This document shows positions 1 through 11,500 of a stretch of DNA of 28,085 nucleotides, piece by piece; position 1 is the stretch's first letter, and each line of letters begins with the position of its first letter. The DNA is taken from NCBI GenBank assembly GCA_905178155.1, contig CAJINV010000032.1, positions 122,625 through 150,709 of the forward strand, read 5' to 3'. Both the position numbers and the translations under genes were made by a program. The DNA is from Amoebophrya sp. A120. Lineage: Eukaryota; Sar; Dinophyceae; Syndiniales; Amoebophryaceae. The notes under the pieces are model-generated. The model was not told where the DNA came from. It searched no databases and saw only the letters and a list, made by a program, of their open reading frames with translations.

Positions 1-112
1 CTTGCACTACCTTACGGACTGAAACTTGTCATGCGTGACTCCCAAAACTCCTAGGTTTGTGTTGCAAAATCCCCATCTTGACTCTGGTGTGGGTACGTTT
101 TTACTCAGGATA
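1..112. mobile_element. Introner, family C, right part (cut by window edge)
   Basis: Its sequence from about position 21 to 112 closely matches the right end of the complete C element at 6760-7041, including CTCTGGTGTGGGTACGTTTT and the terminal ACTCAGGATA. The left half is outside the window. It interrupts the kinase gene just after the glycine-loop exon (113-166). Confidence 0.8.
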
Positions 113-3007
113 CTTCTTCCTCCGTCCCCACGAACTTCACCTGGATCACTCGGCCAAACGTGTCGTTATGAATTGAAAACGTTTCTGGGTCTCCTGGACG
201 ATGATTTCGAAGTAGTTTGCCATGCTATTTTGGTATGACTCTACTGCGCCCTGTGCCGCGTGGCCTCGCAGAGCTCCTCGCGTAACGCAGTTTCTCATGC
301 GAGACACACAACACAGAGCCACGAAAAAACAAAAGCTGTCATGCTTGGCGACACATCATACTGTCCTTATGGTTCACTGACATGCATCACAAGTTTCCAG
401 ACCCAGACATATTTGCCGTGGATATCCGTCTCCCAAGTGCGATCCGATCTGCCATTTCTCCTCGTCTCCTAGGAACTGGAGTATGACAGTGCACAACTCC
501 CTCTCCAAAACTCCAAATCCAAGTCCTTCCCTGTGGCACTGTTTGGATGACAGATTCCGGAAGCCCAAACAGTACTACAACAGGCGCATGAACTTGTCAT
601 GCACAGGCTCCAGGTGTGGCGGTGTTTGTGTTGCTGTTCATGCAATACAAATCAGGAGGAGGTGGAGTTATGCACTCTCATATGGAGGTTGGAAAATTGA
701 AAATGCTCGGGGCTGGTGCTACGACTGGAAGATCGGTCGCCGCCGCGTGATTCGCGTCTCTGCGCTTGTATCCAATGCAAAAATGTCTCGGTCTGGAAGA
801 ATGCAGATTTTTGTCATGCTGTTTTTGCACGACACAAAATGTTTGTCATGGAAGCCCTACCATCACAGACTTCAAGAAGCTTCCGCATTGCTTAATCCGC
901 ATGACAAATCCCCCATTTTACTGACAGGAATTGGGCACCTTTTGCTGCCTATGCATGAGAGATTTGTCTGTGTTGTGAAATGCGCATCACAAGTCCGCAT
1001 CCTTCCAGACCCAGACATATTTGCAATGCATAGCTTGATGGGTAAATTGAAAGCGTTCGCGTCTACGAATGGAAGATCGGTCGCGGCCTGGTTGTCGTCT
1101 CTGCGCTTGATAATTCCCGCCTCGTTCATCCGCGATCCGACGCTGCCTGCTATCCTCCCACTCTCGTCGTTTCGCTCCCCTCCTGCTCCCCTCCTCCTCC
1201 GGCTCGTTTCGCTCTCGTCGTCTCTCTCCCCCGCGGCTTTCCCGTCCTCCGGATCGCTGCCTATCGCCGGCCCGCCGTACATTTTCGCGTCCTAATATCC
1301 ACTGCAAACATGTGTGGGTCTGGAAAAGTCGTGTAAAAGTCTGTCATGCAGGTTTTGGAGTATAAATATTCTCGAATTATTTGCACATCGCTAATGCAAA
1401 AGTAGCAAATTACAGGCTTGCGCGAGGTCTCTTGGTGCGCCCCACTGTCTCGCATGAGAACTGCGCTGTTTGCGTAGCGGAATACGGGCAGCTCTTCGAG
1501 CCTCTGTACTACAGATATATAATATGTGTGATGCAGAGTTTGCATTACAAGTTGAAGTTTCCGTCCACCATCCTTCCAGACCCACACATGTTTTCCAGCC
1601 GTATGCTGCTCCTGCTGACGAGTCTGCCCTCCTTGCCGTCCGTTTCTCTTGCTTTCACTCCGTCGTCTACCTCGGGTTTTTCTGCAGTGTAAAAGTATTG
1701 CACTCGTATAAGTGCATTACAAATTTCCTCAGCATGAGAAATAAAATTTGTAATGCTGATTTACCTTGAGAAAAAGATTTGTAATGCATGATTGCAATAC
1801 GAGTGCGATACTTTTGCACAGGATAGCTCTGCTGCGCCGGTCCTCCAGATCGCGAGCACGACCTCGTCGCTCGACAGCATCTCCGACACTATCCTGTGCA
1901 AAAACTTCCCCACCCCGTAGTGAAGCATGGGGATTGGCTACACAAAGCCAACGTCTTTTGGCTGTCGCGCATGACAAGTTTGGGCTCGCCGTGTAATAGC
2001 GTTTTCCTTTTGTAGCTGCATCACAAATCGATCCGCTCATGCTGATTCTAGCATGACAAACTGCCAGACAGCATAATACAGAATTCTCTTCATGGGGCTC
2101 TGTATGGCAAAACATTATGAGGCTTGCGAACTTGCATGACAACTATGGGCGGGGGACGTTTTTACTCAGGATAACCACCTCCGGAGGTCCGCCTTCTGCT
2201 ACGGGTTCCACGTCGGCTGCGTTGTCCTTTCTGGTGGTTGGTATGGAAAGAAAAAAAAGTGCTGAAGAAGTTGTACACTGTGCTTTAGGAAAACAAATCC
2301 AAGGCAGGCAGTACCAGTTTCAACATCCGCGTTTTATTTAGTAACCTCTCCTATGCAGATGATGCATGCCGGGTTTGCATGCTGAAGCTCAAGTCCCAAA
2401 TCATGTCAACGCGTAATAAAACTGCAAAAGCAATTTTTTTCTATGCGTACTCGAAGACGACGTCGCTGCTATCACGAAGATGGCCCCCTCGTCGAACGTC
2501 GTCACTGCGTGAAAAGCGAGCGGCGCCGGGTGCAGCGTGCGGGCTGGGAGATGGCCGCGTCGTGCCCCGTTGATTCGTGCGGGGTTTGCCTTGATGACCA
2601 CGGTGGTCGTGTTGGTGGTGGTGGTAGGCACTACTCGACGGCGCCGCGTTTCCGGTTTGCGGCTGGCTCACGTGCCGCGCGCCGTCGTTCTCGTTGCCGA
2701 TGCTGTCCGCATGCCCGGGCAACCTGGGCCATCCGAGCAGCTCTGCGATTTCCGGCGAAGCTTCGGGGAGGCCTTCCATGTCCCGTAGCGTCAAACTGAG
2801 ATAAAGAGCCGTTTCTAGCATGTCCACATCTTCGCCATCTCCTACCGCGTTCTGAAATATCCGCACCTTGCCCCGGATGTCGGCTTGCTGGTTGATCGTT
2901 TTAAATAGCGCGTCGTAAGTTCTCCGCTTCTCGGCGTCGTCCTGGTACTGCCTGAATCTGCGCCATGCCCTCCTATATGCGGCTGAATATGCTGCGTGAA
3001 ACTGCAT
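113..3007 (-). CDS. CLK/LAMMER-like protein kinase, N-terminal part (runs off left edge)
   Basis: Exons on the minus strand are 3007-2451, 2230-2174, 1889-1826, 1680-1604, 1291-1033, 768-683, 481-425 and 166-113. One ordinary GT-AG intron (2450-2231) and six introners separate them. Joined in silico they give one open frame of about 395 residues. It starts at the ATG ending at 3007, contains a DMEGLPEASPEIAELLG segment like the module of the gene at 15150-19146, then a long Arg/Ser/Glu-rich stretch (SRSS, RRRER, DRSSSRSTSPEH). It ends with EEKWQIGSHLGDGTFGRVIQ, whose GDGTFGRV is a kinase glycine-rich loop. CLK/LAMMER kinases have an RS-rich N-terminus followed by such a loop and phosphorylate SR splicing factors. 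The catalytic core (VAIK lysine, HRD, DFG, LAMMER motif) lies outside the window, so the subfamily is inferred. The true start is uncertain, because an out-of-frame homologous fragment lies just upstream. The join across 1292-1603 is the least certain. Confidence 0.6.
167..424. mobile_element. Introner, family A (diverged), kinase gene
   Basis: The left end TATGAATTGAAAACGTTTCT is a drifted A terminus and the right end TTTCCAGACCCAGACATATT is typical. Flanks GTCGT/TCCGT match at 3 of 5. Removal fuses LGDG to TFGRV, so this element splits the kinase glycine loop. Confidence 0.8.
482..682. mobile_element. Introner, family D, kinase gene
   Basis: TATGACAGTGCACAACTCCC at the left mirrors ATGCACTCTCATA at the right. 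The exact 5-bp duplication is TGGAG. The excised join reads HFQFSNLQFLGDEEKW. Confidence 0.88.
769..1032. mobile_element. Introner, family A, kinase gene
   Basis: Both ends are typical (TATCCAATGCAAAAATGTCT; right TTGCAATGCATA). The exact duplication is GCTTG. It sits at the junction of two tandemly repeated coding units (QAQRRQPGRDRSS / QAQRRESRGGDRSS). Confidence 0.9.
1296..1603. mobile_element. Introner, family A (diverged), kinase gene
   Basis: The inner arms ACATGTGTGGGTCTGGAA and its complement match well, but the outermost bases have drifted and no target duplication remains. Frame is kept only if the minus-strand acceptor is ATTAG before 1291, four bases beyond the expected end. Confidence 0.7.
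1681..1825. mobile_element. Introner, family B, kinase gene
   Basis: Right end GCGATACTTTTGCACAGGATA is typical; left end TCTGCAGTGTAAAAGTATTG has drifted. Flanks GTTTT/GCTCT match 3 of 5. The join gives TGAAEPEVDDGVK in frame. Confidence 0.85.
1890..2173. mobile_element. Introner, family C, kinase gene
   Basis: Ends TATCCTGTGCAAAAACTTCC and ACGTTTTTACTCAGGATA. Flanks GACAC/ACCAC match 3 of 5. The excised join reads GGPPEVVEMLSSDEVV. Confidence 0.85.
2231..2450 (-). other. Ordinary GT-AG intron, kinase gene
   Basis: On the minus strand the donor is GA|GTACGC and the acceptor, after a run of T and C, is ACCACCAG|AAAGG. It lacks terminal inverted repeats and a target duplication. Splicing joins phase 2 to the right frame (DVVFE-KDNAADVE). 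It is the control type against which the introners stand out. Confidence 0.6.
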
Positions 3008-3106
3008 CTCCGCTGTTCAGCGTAAGCCCGCCGAAAACTCTGACGTTTCCGCTTTGAAAGAAGGTCCCACCCGCGATGGACGTCTGATCGGTTCGTGTCA
3101 AAGAGT
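3008..3106 (-). other. Orphan coding-like fragment (GGTFFQSGNVRVFGGLTLNSG)
   Basis: The minus strand reads a stretch ending VFGGLTLNSGDAV, closely matching VFGGLTLNSG in the gene at 5531-14153. At DNA level 3010-3055 differs from 8352-8398 by about 5 bases in 46. It is in a different frame from the kinase ORF beginning at 3007 and stops soon after. It may be a relic of a duplication, or an upstream exon separated by a frameshift. Confidence 0.5.
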
Positions 3107-3283
3107 TATCAAATGCAAAAACGTCGGGGTCTGGAAGATTCTGAGACCTGTCATTCATATTTTGCATAAGCACAAACTGCAACTAGACTTGTCTTGCTGG
3201 TCATGCAATACAAATTTTTTTGGAGTCCAAAGTTAGCATCACAAGTTCCAACCTTCCAGACCAAGACATTTTTGCATTTGATA
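3107..3283. mobile_element. Introner, family A, short
   Basis: Good A termini at both sides (TATCAAATGCAAAAACGTCG; right TTTTTGCATTTGATA), but only 177 bp, so the interior is shortened. Flanks AGAGT/AAAGG match 3 of 5. It lies upstream of the kinase start, by the orphan fragment. Confidence 0.8.
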
Positions 3284-4030
3284 AAAGGGCTGCTCAACTC
3301 CTGCTCGTTAGGACTCGACGTCAGGAGTCCACTGAGAGACGATCGGGATCTTCGCCATAAATAATCTGACGCATGAACAATTATACCACATGCAGGCTTG
3401 ATGAAAATTACTCGACGAGATCTACATACGTGCTAGGCGTTGTCGAAACAAGAATGGCATAGCTACGCGCTTCGTGTTGTCGTGTTGCACGCGTGTAGTT
3501 TTGTAGTCCTCTCTTGCCACAGGTTACAGCACATACATCCTCTCTTGCTACAGAGAATTACAGCACACACATTCTTAGTTTTGTGTGTGAAACAATAATC
3601 GAATTGCAACAACTGCGAAGGACCACTGAGACACGACGGAGCTGCCCGGAGGAGAATACTAGACGGTAGCCGAAAATATTAAACCTCTACGATCTATCAA
3701 GTAGGTTGTTCACAACATACAAGACACGAGTTTTCGCGGCCCCGACTGGTACACGGCATTAGATGATATTATTAACCTCGGCTTCTGATTATAAAACAGA
3801 ACTTACTTGTTTTTCTAGGGATCCTCCAGTTATGATGCTGTCAAAGCGTCACTGTATCTTATCTTCTGGTCGTCAAATGGTCCACCAAAACTGATGATGT
3901 AAATCTGATGAATTTATTCTATTCGGCGCTTTCGCCTCAGAATATCCTTTTACGACCCTGCATTCTCATTATCGCCTGGATTGGTACTCTATCTGCTGCT
4001 GAAACCGATTGAAAAGATTGTGCTGCTGAT

Positions 4031-4070
4031 GTAGAAGAAGAAGAAGAAGAAGAAGAAGATGATGATGACA
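4031..4070. repeat. GAA then GAT trinucleotide microsatellite
   Basis: About nine GAA units followed by three GAT units in non-coding DNA. Confidence 0.9.
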
Positions 4071-4134
4071 AAGTAGAAGCATTTCTGTAGTTGGAGCTGT
4101 TATTCGAGGAACCAGATTATCCTCCAAAACTCCT

Positions 4135-5116
4135 TTGTTGCTTCACTTGGACTGCTGTTGGACAAACGAACCGAGAGGAAAATAAGCCTCTTCATCCTCA
4201 CTTGTCCTCTACGCCAGAGGTAAAACAAAGATCATCCTCACCCGTGACTAGTAGCCATCAAATATGTACGAATTTGGATCTCCATCTCGTTAGCCCCCTT
4301 AGCAGACAAAAATATTAAAGACTGGCATCTAATAATCCGTAGCTGTTGTACCTGTACCTCATAGCTCTGCTATTGTAGTAGAAATCGAAAGGTGGTGGAA
4401 AATAGCGTGCTGGAGTGGCTGCACGGCATCTTTCTGAAACTGCCTTGAACTTGTCCAAAAGTGGGCATCTTTTGGTAATCATGCAACACAATTTTTTGGT
4501 ACGATGCAGATTTAGCATGACAGGTTGCAACCTTCCAGAGGACCCAGACATATTTGTTGCTTCACTTGGACTGCTGTTGGACAAACGAACCGAGATGGAA
4601 TAGATAAGCCTCTTCAAATCCTCACTTCTTTAGGCTAGAGATAAACAATCAAGATCATTCTCGTCCGTCGTGATTACTGCCAAATATGTACGAATTTGGA
4701 TCAACATCTCTTTACTGTTGTTTTAGTACTTATTCTGATCTTTCCCATCGTGATTCTCGACTCTTTCACGACCCTGCAGCTCGTCCGTGAAAAATAAACA
4801 GGAAAGAACGTTTTCAAAGATATATCTTTTGCCTTCGAGTCGGAGTGGCAACACACTTCTCGTTGAAAAAACATAAATAAAATAAGCCTCTTCATCCTCA
4901 CTTCTCTACGCCAGAGATAAAAAAATGAAGATCATGCTCATCCGTGACAAGTAGCCATCAAATATGTACGAATTTGGATCTCCATCTCGTTAGCCTTAGC
5001 AGACAAAAAAGACTGGCATATAATAATCCGAAGCTGTGCGTGTGCCTCACAGCTCTGTTATTGTAGTAGAAATCGGGAGGTGGAAAATAGCGTGCTGGAG
5101 CGGCTGCACGGCATCG
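4135..5116. repeat. Three-copy dispersed-tandem repeat block
   Basis: Copies at 4135-4430, 4554-4711 (shorter) and 4881-5116. Shared landmarks are CAAATATGTACGAATTTGGA in all three, AATAGCGTGCTGGAG in the first and third, and CTTCACTTGGACTGCTGTTG in the first and second. They are non-coding and diverged by small indels. Confidence 0.8.
4441..4553. mobile_element. Half introner, family A right part
   Basis: Matches the right half of A elements such as 18126-18387 (ATGCAACACA, GCATGACAGGTTGCAACCTTC, CCCAGACATATTTG). The left half and the terminal TA are missing. It abuts the second copy of the repeat block, suggesting it was caught in a rearrangement. Confidence 0.75.
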
Positions 5117-5530
5117 GCATGTAGAAAATATTGGTAGTCTTTTGAAACGCTTCTGCTCCTGCAACCTCTGCTGCAACACAAAGTCCAATTTTTTATTCTC
5201 AAGATGATTGAAAATGAAAAGCATCGCTACTCTAGTGTCTATATTCTCAAAATCGAATTAGTCGTGGTAGGAACTACCTAGTTGTACGTATTGAATTTTA
5301 TTTCGCAGAAAAGAAGTGGTAAAACTTGTTCAGAATCGACAGAAAGGGAAAAGTTTCGCTTCTGGGTCTGGGCCTTGCTGGTAGTAAAATACAGTTGTGT
5401 GAAGAACATATTCATTGGTGAATACAATTCGCCACATTCGAGCCAAAATTGTGAAACACCTACATGAATAATTGTATTTTCGAGCAGGTTTTCATGCAGG
5501 TCTGCATTTCCACCACCACCGACTTTCGCA

Positions 5531-8500
5531 TTACTCCATTTCCATTTTCCACACCGCTTGCAGAATCGGCAAGCCGTACCCCGGCTCATCGGTGAGTTGC
5601 TTCGACCACGCGTCCCGAAAGACGTACTTTCTCCACGTGTCTTTGAATTCCAGCATCTGCGTCATCGAAATAATGCATGACAGTGCACAACGCCCCCTCC
5701 CCCTCATTTGTATAGCATGAACGGCAGTACAAGCGTCAACAAGAATGCCAGTTTTGCATGACAAATTTACACAGGATTGTAGTACTGTTGGGGCTTCCTG
5801 AGTTTGTCATGCAAAAAGTGCTAAGAGGCACAGCCTGGATTTGGTATTTTGCATGACAAATGAGGGGGAGGGGGAGTGGTGCACTGTCATATGATGTCCA
5901 GCTGCTTCGTCGCGGGATCGTCCGGAAACGGAGGCATACCACGACGACCCTCGTCGGCCAATCCGCTGCTTTGACCCGTGTTCCGCTCTTCTGTCTCCCC
6001 TGCCGTTCGTGTACTTTTCAGGTACATCTGGTCGATCTCCCAGTCCTTGAGCTCGTCGTGGATTTTCTTTTGCAAGTAGTCCATTTTTCCGGCGCGGGCG
6101 GTAGATTCTTTGTTGGATTCATTTGCCATCTCGATGGACTCCGATGTGGTGGCAGTCGTGAGCAAATCTTCGTCCATGTACAGCAGATATTTCGAGCACA
6201 GAAGCTTTTCGACGACGTCTTGGGACAGGTACCGGAGCTTATGGAAGTCTCAGAATCGAAGTTGACAAAATCGAAAAACTTGTGATGCATAAAATCGATA
6301 CCAGTTGGAGCTTCAGTGTGCAGGTGGCGCATGACAAATTTTGGAAGTACCCAAATCCCGCCTGTCATGCTGTTTGGGCAAAGAAGACTACTCCTGTCAT
6401 ACTACTCTTGCAGCGCATTGCATACCCCCAAACAGGCTTACAATCGGGCTCACTTGCCTGCTCCCCAATACAGGCCTCCAGTGCTGCACTGAGTGCAGCC
6501 CTACATTTTATGCATCACAAATCTTTCGATTTTGTCGATTTCGATCCTGACACACTCATAGAGCTTCGGGGGCAAGTACTCCTTGCGCAGCCTCCACTTT
6601 TTTTCCGCCGCCACGGCCCCCGCTTCAGACGGGTCTGTGGCAGTACTACTTGCTGTGGGATCCGGTACGGTTTCTTCGTGCTCCCAATCCGTGGCCATCG
6701 AACCCTTGCCCCGAAACTCGTTGAAGTTTGCGGCGTCAAAGATGTAAAACTGCTCCGCCTATCCTGAGCAAAAATGTACCCACCCCAGAGTTGTCATGCA
6801 GATTTGCAGCTACAGGAAGACTTGTAATGCGCATCCACATGAGAGGCATTTCCAATCGCGTTTTGCGCTTTGTAATGCTGTCGACAGGATGAGTAGCTGG
6901 ATTTGTGTTGCGGCTGTGCTTGCTAAACTGCACTACAATACAGAGACGAACTTGATGTCATGCGTGACTCACAAAACTCCTAGGTTTGTGTTGCAAAATC
7001 CCCAGCTTGACTCTGGTGTGGGTACGTTTTTACTCAGGATACCGCCGGGGTTTTCACGATGGTAAACTCGTATCGTAAGGGAAAATCCCCCCTCCCCATA
7101 TCGAAAAGGTAGATCTCAGAAAATTTGCAATGCTGATTTGCGACCTCAAATCGTCTCTGTCTTGCAAGAACGCAGCTCCACAGTCTCCGCCGCATTCTGC
7201 AGGCGGTTTGTGATGCTGGTGGCCCTACAGACTAGAGGTTTGCCATGCTCAGCGCCTAGCCCAAAACATCTCTACTCAGTCTAGGTGTGGGCCTGCAGTC
7301 CTCTCCAGCAAGATAAATCTGATTTGTGTACCCAAATCCAGCATCAGAAACCTCGTTTTAATATGGGTTGGGGGCTTTTTTCACTTTGATAACTCGTGCC
7401 GGATGACCAAGTCCTTTTCTGCTTTGATGCTCACCTTGAAAGAGTTATCAAATGCAAAAGTGTCTGGGTCTGGAAGATTGCACACTTGTCATGCAGGTTT
7501 TCCATCATGACCCATGAGGTCTGGAATGCGGGACCTAGCATGACAGACTCTGTGAGGTCTGTATCATGCCTATCCTGCATGAGAAACTCTCTCCCAACTT
7601 GGTCGAAAGTGGACAGGTTTTGGCACTCATGCAACACAGATTTTTGCATGATTCAGATGTAGCATGACAAGTTGCAATCTTCCAGACATCCAGACATATT
7701 TGCAATGCATAAGAGTACGTTTGCAGCATTTTGTTGAACTGTGCGTCCTATCAAATGCAAAAATGTCTGGGTCTGGAAGGTTCTGAGACTTGTCATGCAC
7801 ATTTTGCACGAGCCATGATGTCTGTGATGCATGCCCTAGCATCACAGATTTTTTGAGGGCTTCTTAATGCCAATTCCGCATGACAAATGCCCTCCCCGCG
7901 TGGCAAACATTACGTTCCCTTTGCTGCTCATGTAATACAGATTTTTTTGGAATCCAAATTCAGCATCACAAGCTGCGTTCTTCCAGACCCAGACATTTTC
8001 GCATTTGATACGTCCAACGAAACGTCCGGGTTTGGGGCAATATGAACTGCAAAAGTATCGTAAACTCGTAGTTGTAAAAATGCAACCAATACAAATTAGC
8101 TCCGCTAGCATGACAAATGGAATTTGCCATGCTGCTTCAGCTTGAAAAAGCCGTCGGTATTTTTGCGTGACTGCGATTAACAGTACGAGTTGAGCGATAC
8201 TTTTGCACAGGATACGCAACCCTCCGGAACAGTTTCTCCATGAGGCAGTAGGGCTGGGTGTAGATGCCCTTTCCGTTTTCCTGCTCCCGGGAATGCCCTA
8301 ACTCTTTCAGCCGGTAAAGCTCATCCGACTCCGAGGGCTTCACCTCTTCCAAGCCGCTGTTCAGCGTGAGCCCGCCGAAAACCCCGACGTTCCCGTTTTT
8401 GAAGTAGTAGGCCTATGAACTGCAAAAGCATCGTACTCGTAGTAATTGCAAACATGCGTGACAAATCTTCTTCCTAAGGTGAAACAGCATTACAAGTTGC

Positions 8501-11500
8501 ATTTCTGACGCTGAGGGAATTTGGGATGCTATCAATACTAGTACGTTACTTTTGCAGTAGTTCATAAGGCCGTTTTACCCGCGAGGTTCGTCTGCTTCTT
8601 CAGCACTGGCATGGCAGGAAATATTGTCGGAAATGAACCGTCGCCCACAGCAGGGTCATCTGCTTCGCCGGTCATCCGGCGCTCCACCCCAACAGAGCTA
8701 CTAGACGGCGTCGCGCTTGTGGAGGAAATCAGCAGGTAGGCTGCAATATGCAATGCAAAAGTATCGTACTCGTACAAATGCAATTCTTGCATTACAAATC
8801 TTGTTCCCAAGGCAAATCTGCATTGCAAATTTTGTTTCTCATGCTGAGGAAATTTGTATTGCAATTTCTGCTACTACGATACTTTTGCAATGCATATGCA
8901 AGTGCCGTCGCCGCTTGGGCATCGTAGAAATACGTTCCTGTTATGGAAGTGTCAGGATCGAAATCGACAAAGTTGAAATGATTTGCCATGCATAAAATGC
9001 AGCCCACGAAGTCCCTGTCTTGCAGAGTAGGCAAGTGAAACAGATTGTAAGCCTGTTGACGGGTAGAAATGGAGCTGCTAAAGTAGCATGACAAAAGGCG
9101 TTTGCCTTACCCAAACAGCATGACAAACTGGATTTCGGCTCTATCCAAATTTGTCATGCGCCACATGGAAACTGGGTTACAGCTGGCATGCATTTTATGC
9201 ACGACAAATCATTTCAAATTCAACTTTGTCGATTTCGATTCTGACACCTCCATACCTGTTAGCTCTTGAATAAGCAGAGGGTACAGCCGGTCCAACTCGG
9301 TGCGAATCGCCGTCTGCAGGCCTGTATGCATTGCAAGAACAGCATCGTGCTACGCAGAAATTTTTGCACGACAGATTTATCAAAAGGAAAATAGTGATTT
9401 TGTCATGCTGGGATAGAAACTAAAGTACATGCAGATTTGTCATGCAGAATTGCAAGCGCGAGTGCGATGCTTTTGCACAATGCATAGTCCAGCAACGTGG
9501 CTTCGTAGGTTTGTTGCATCATCGCAAGCAATATCAACTGCGAAAATGCCTGGGTCTGGAAACTTGTGATGCAAGAAAGGGAGTAGTGAACTCACTATAA
9601 TGCGCTCCCAAGCATGACAAGTTTTTTCCACGGCTCTGAGTTACGTACTCCGCATGAGAAACTGCGTTTTTGCATGACAGGGAGGAGGAGCTCTTCGCGG
9701 CCATGCAACACAGAGTTCAGAGTCATGCCAGACAAGCATGACAAATCTCGCAATCTCCCAGACCCAGACATTCTTGCATTTGATAAGCAAGTCGCGGGTC
9801 CGGTAATAGTCGATGTGGTCCATGCCGTGCTTCCGTAGCCGGCTGCCTATCCTGAGTAAAAATGTCCCCCACCAGAGTCAAGATGGGAAATCTGCTAGAC
9901 AAATCAACCAGCTCTGGTTGTTTCGCATGACAAATTTGTCCTTGTAGTGTAATCCTGTTTAGCTAGTTCCGAAGCATCACAGATCCAGCTTGTCATGGTG
10001 ATTCTAGCATCACAAATTCCAACACACGAGTAGAAAATGGCTCTCATGGGGCTCCGCATGAGAGACTTTTTTGGCATGCACATTTGCACGACAACTCTGG
10101 GAAGATGGGGACGTTTTCACTTAGGATACTGAGGTCGCGGTCTTCGTTGAGGGCCCGGCGCTTCACGTCCAGCTGCCGCCAGAACCACGACTCGAACCAG
10201 GACACAAATTCCTCGGGCTTTTCTGTCATTTCCACGTTCCACTCGACGGCTGGTTTGTCCTGAGCAAAAGTCTCGTACTCGTATAAATGCAAGTCCTGCA
10301 TTACAAATCTTGTTTCCAAGGCAAATCTGCATTACAAATTTTATTTCTCATGCTGAGGAAATTTGTAATGCATTTACACGAGTGCGATATCATACATTTG
10401 CAATTCATATGGTTCCGTGTCGCCCGTGCGCGGCACGAACCCCACTCCCGGGTATCAAGTGCAAAAACGTCTGGGTCTGGAAGAATGTAAACTTCTCATG
10501 CATATTTTCCATGCCCCATGAGGTTTGGAATGCAGGACCTAGCATGACAGGTTCTGCGACGTCCCTATCATGCCTAGTATCCTGCATGACAAACTGCCTC
10601 TAAATTTGTTCAAAACTGCACAGTTTTTGGTAGTCATGCAACACAAATTTTTGTACGATCCAGACTTAGCATGACGAGTTCGCATCCTCCCAGACATCCA
10701 GGAATATTTGCAGTGCATACCGGGCTGCCGTACCCGAATCCTGTGAGGAGAAACGCCAACGCGAAATCCGGCTTCGGGCTGAGATTGAGGTTATGCATTG
10801 CAAATATCTCTGGTTCTGGAAGATGGCAACTTGTCATGCCAAATCTGAATGATGCAAAAAATCTGTGTTGCATGATTACCAACAGCCGTCCTTTTTATAC
10901 AAGTTGAGATGCTATTTCTCATGCAGGATAGGCATGATAGCGATCATCCCACAGAGTCTGTATCTGTCATGCGAGGTGCTGCATTCCAGACCTCATGGGT
11001 CATGGAAACTGGCATGACAAATCTTGCATCCTTCCAGACCTAGACCACATATTTGCATTTGATAAAGGTGCTTTAAATACCACTTCTTGTACGAGTTGGT
11101 GCGCTCTTTTTGCAGCAGGGGCAGGACCGTGTGCTCGAAGATAGATTTTTCGACTACGCTGGTGACGTCGGCGGAGCTCCTGCCCGGCTTCGATGTGGCT
11201 CGGCTTATTTTTTCAACCGCATCTTCATTCCCTGCAGTTTGCTCCTCATGCCCGAGCGCGAAGTGCTTCCAGTCCTCGAGATCCGCGGTCGCTTTTCGCC
11301 AGAAGTTCTTCATGACTTGTCCTTTCTATCGACTGCAAATAGGTCTGGGGCTGGAAGGTTGCAACTTGCAATGCAGCCTTTGGATTCGGCATGAAATCTG
11401 TATTGCATAAACAGCAAAAAAGGTCCATTTTTTTCTACCCGGAGGGGGATCATGCGGTATACGCATCAAAAAGCCAACACAAACTCTGTGATGCTAGGGC

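Larger units (their letters stand above)
3284..5530. other. Mostly non-coding interval between the kinase gene and the 1,060-aa gene
   Basis: More AT-rich than the genes. It holds a GAA/GAT microsatellite, a three-copy repeat block and one half introner. On the minus strand ATG near 3357 opens MAKIPIVSQWTPDVES followed at once by a stop, too short to call. The part next to 5530 is presumably 3' untranslated DNA of the longer gene. Confidence 0.5.

Noticed and set aside
483-1295. Long plus-strand ORF of about 270 codons at the left side
   Set aside because: It runs through two introners and antisense to the kinase exons, with composition typical of a shadow frame.
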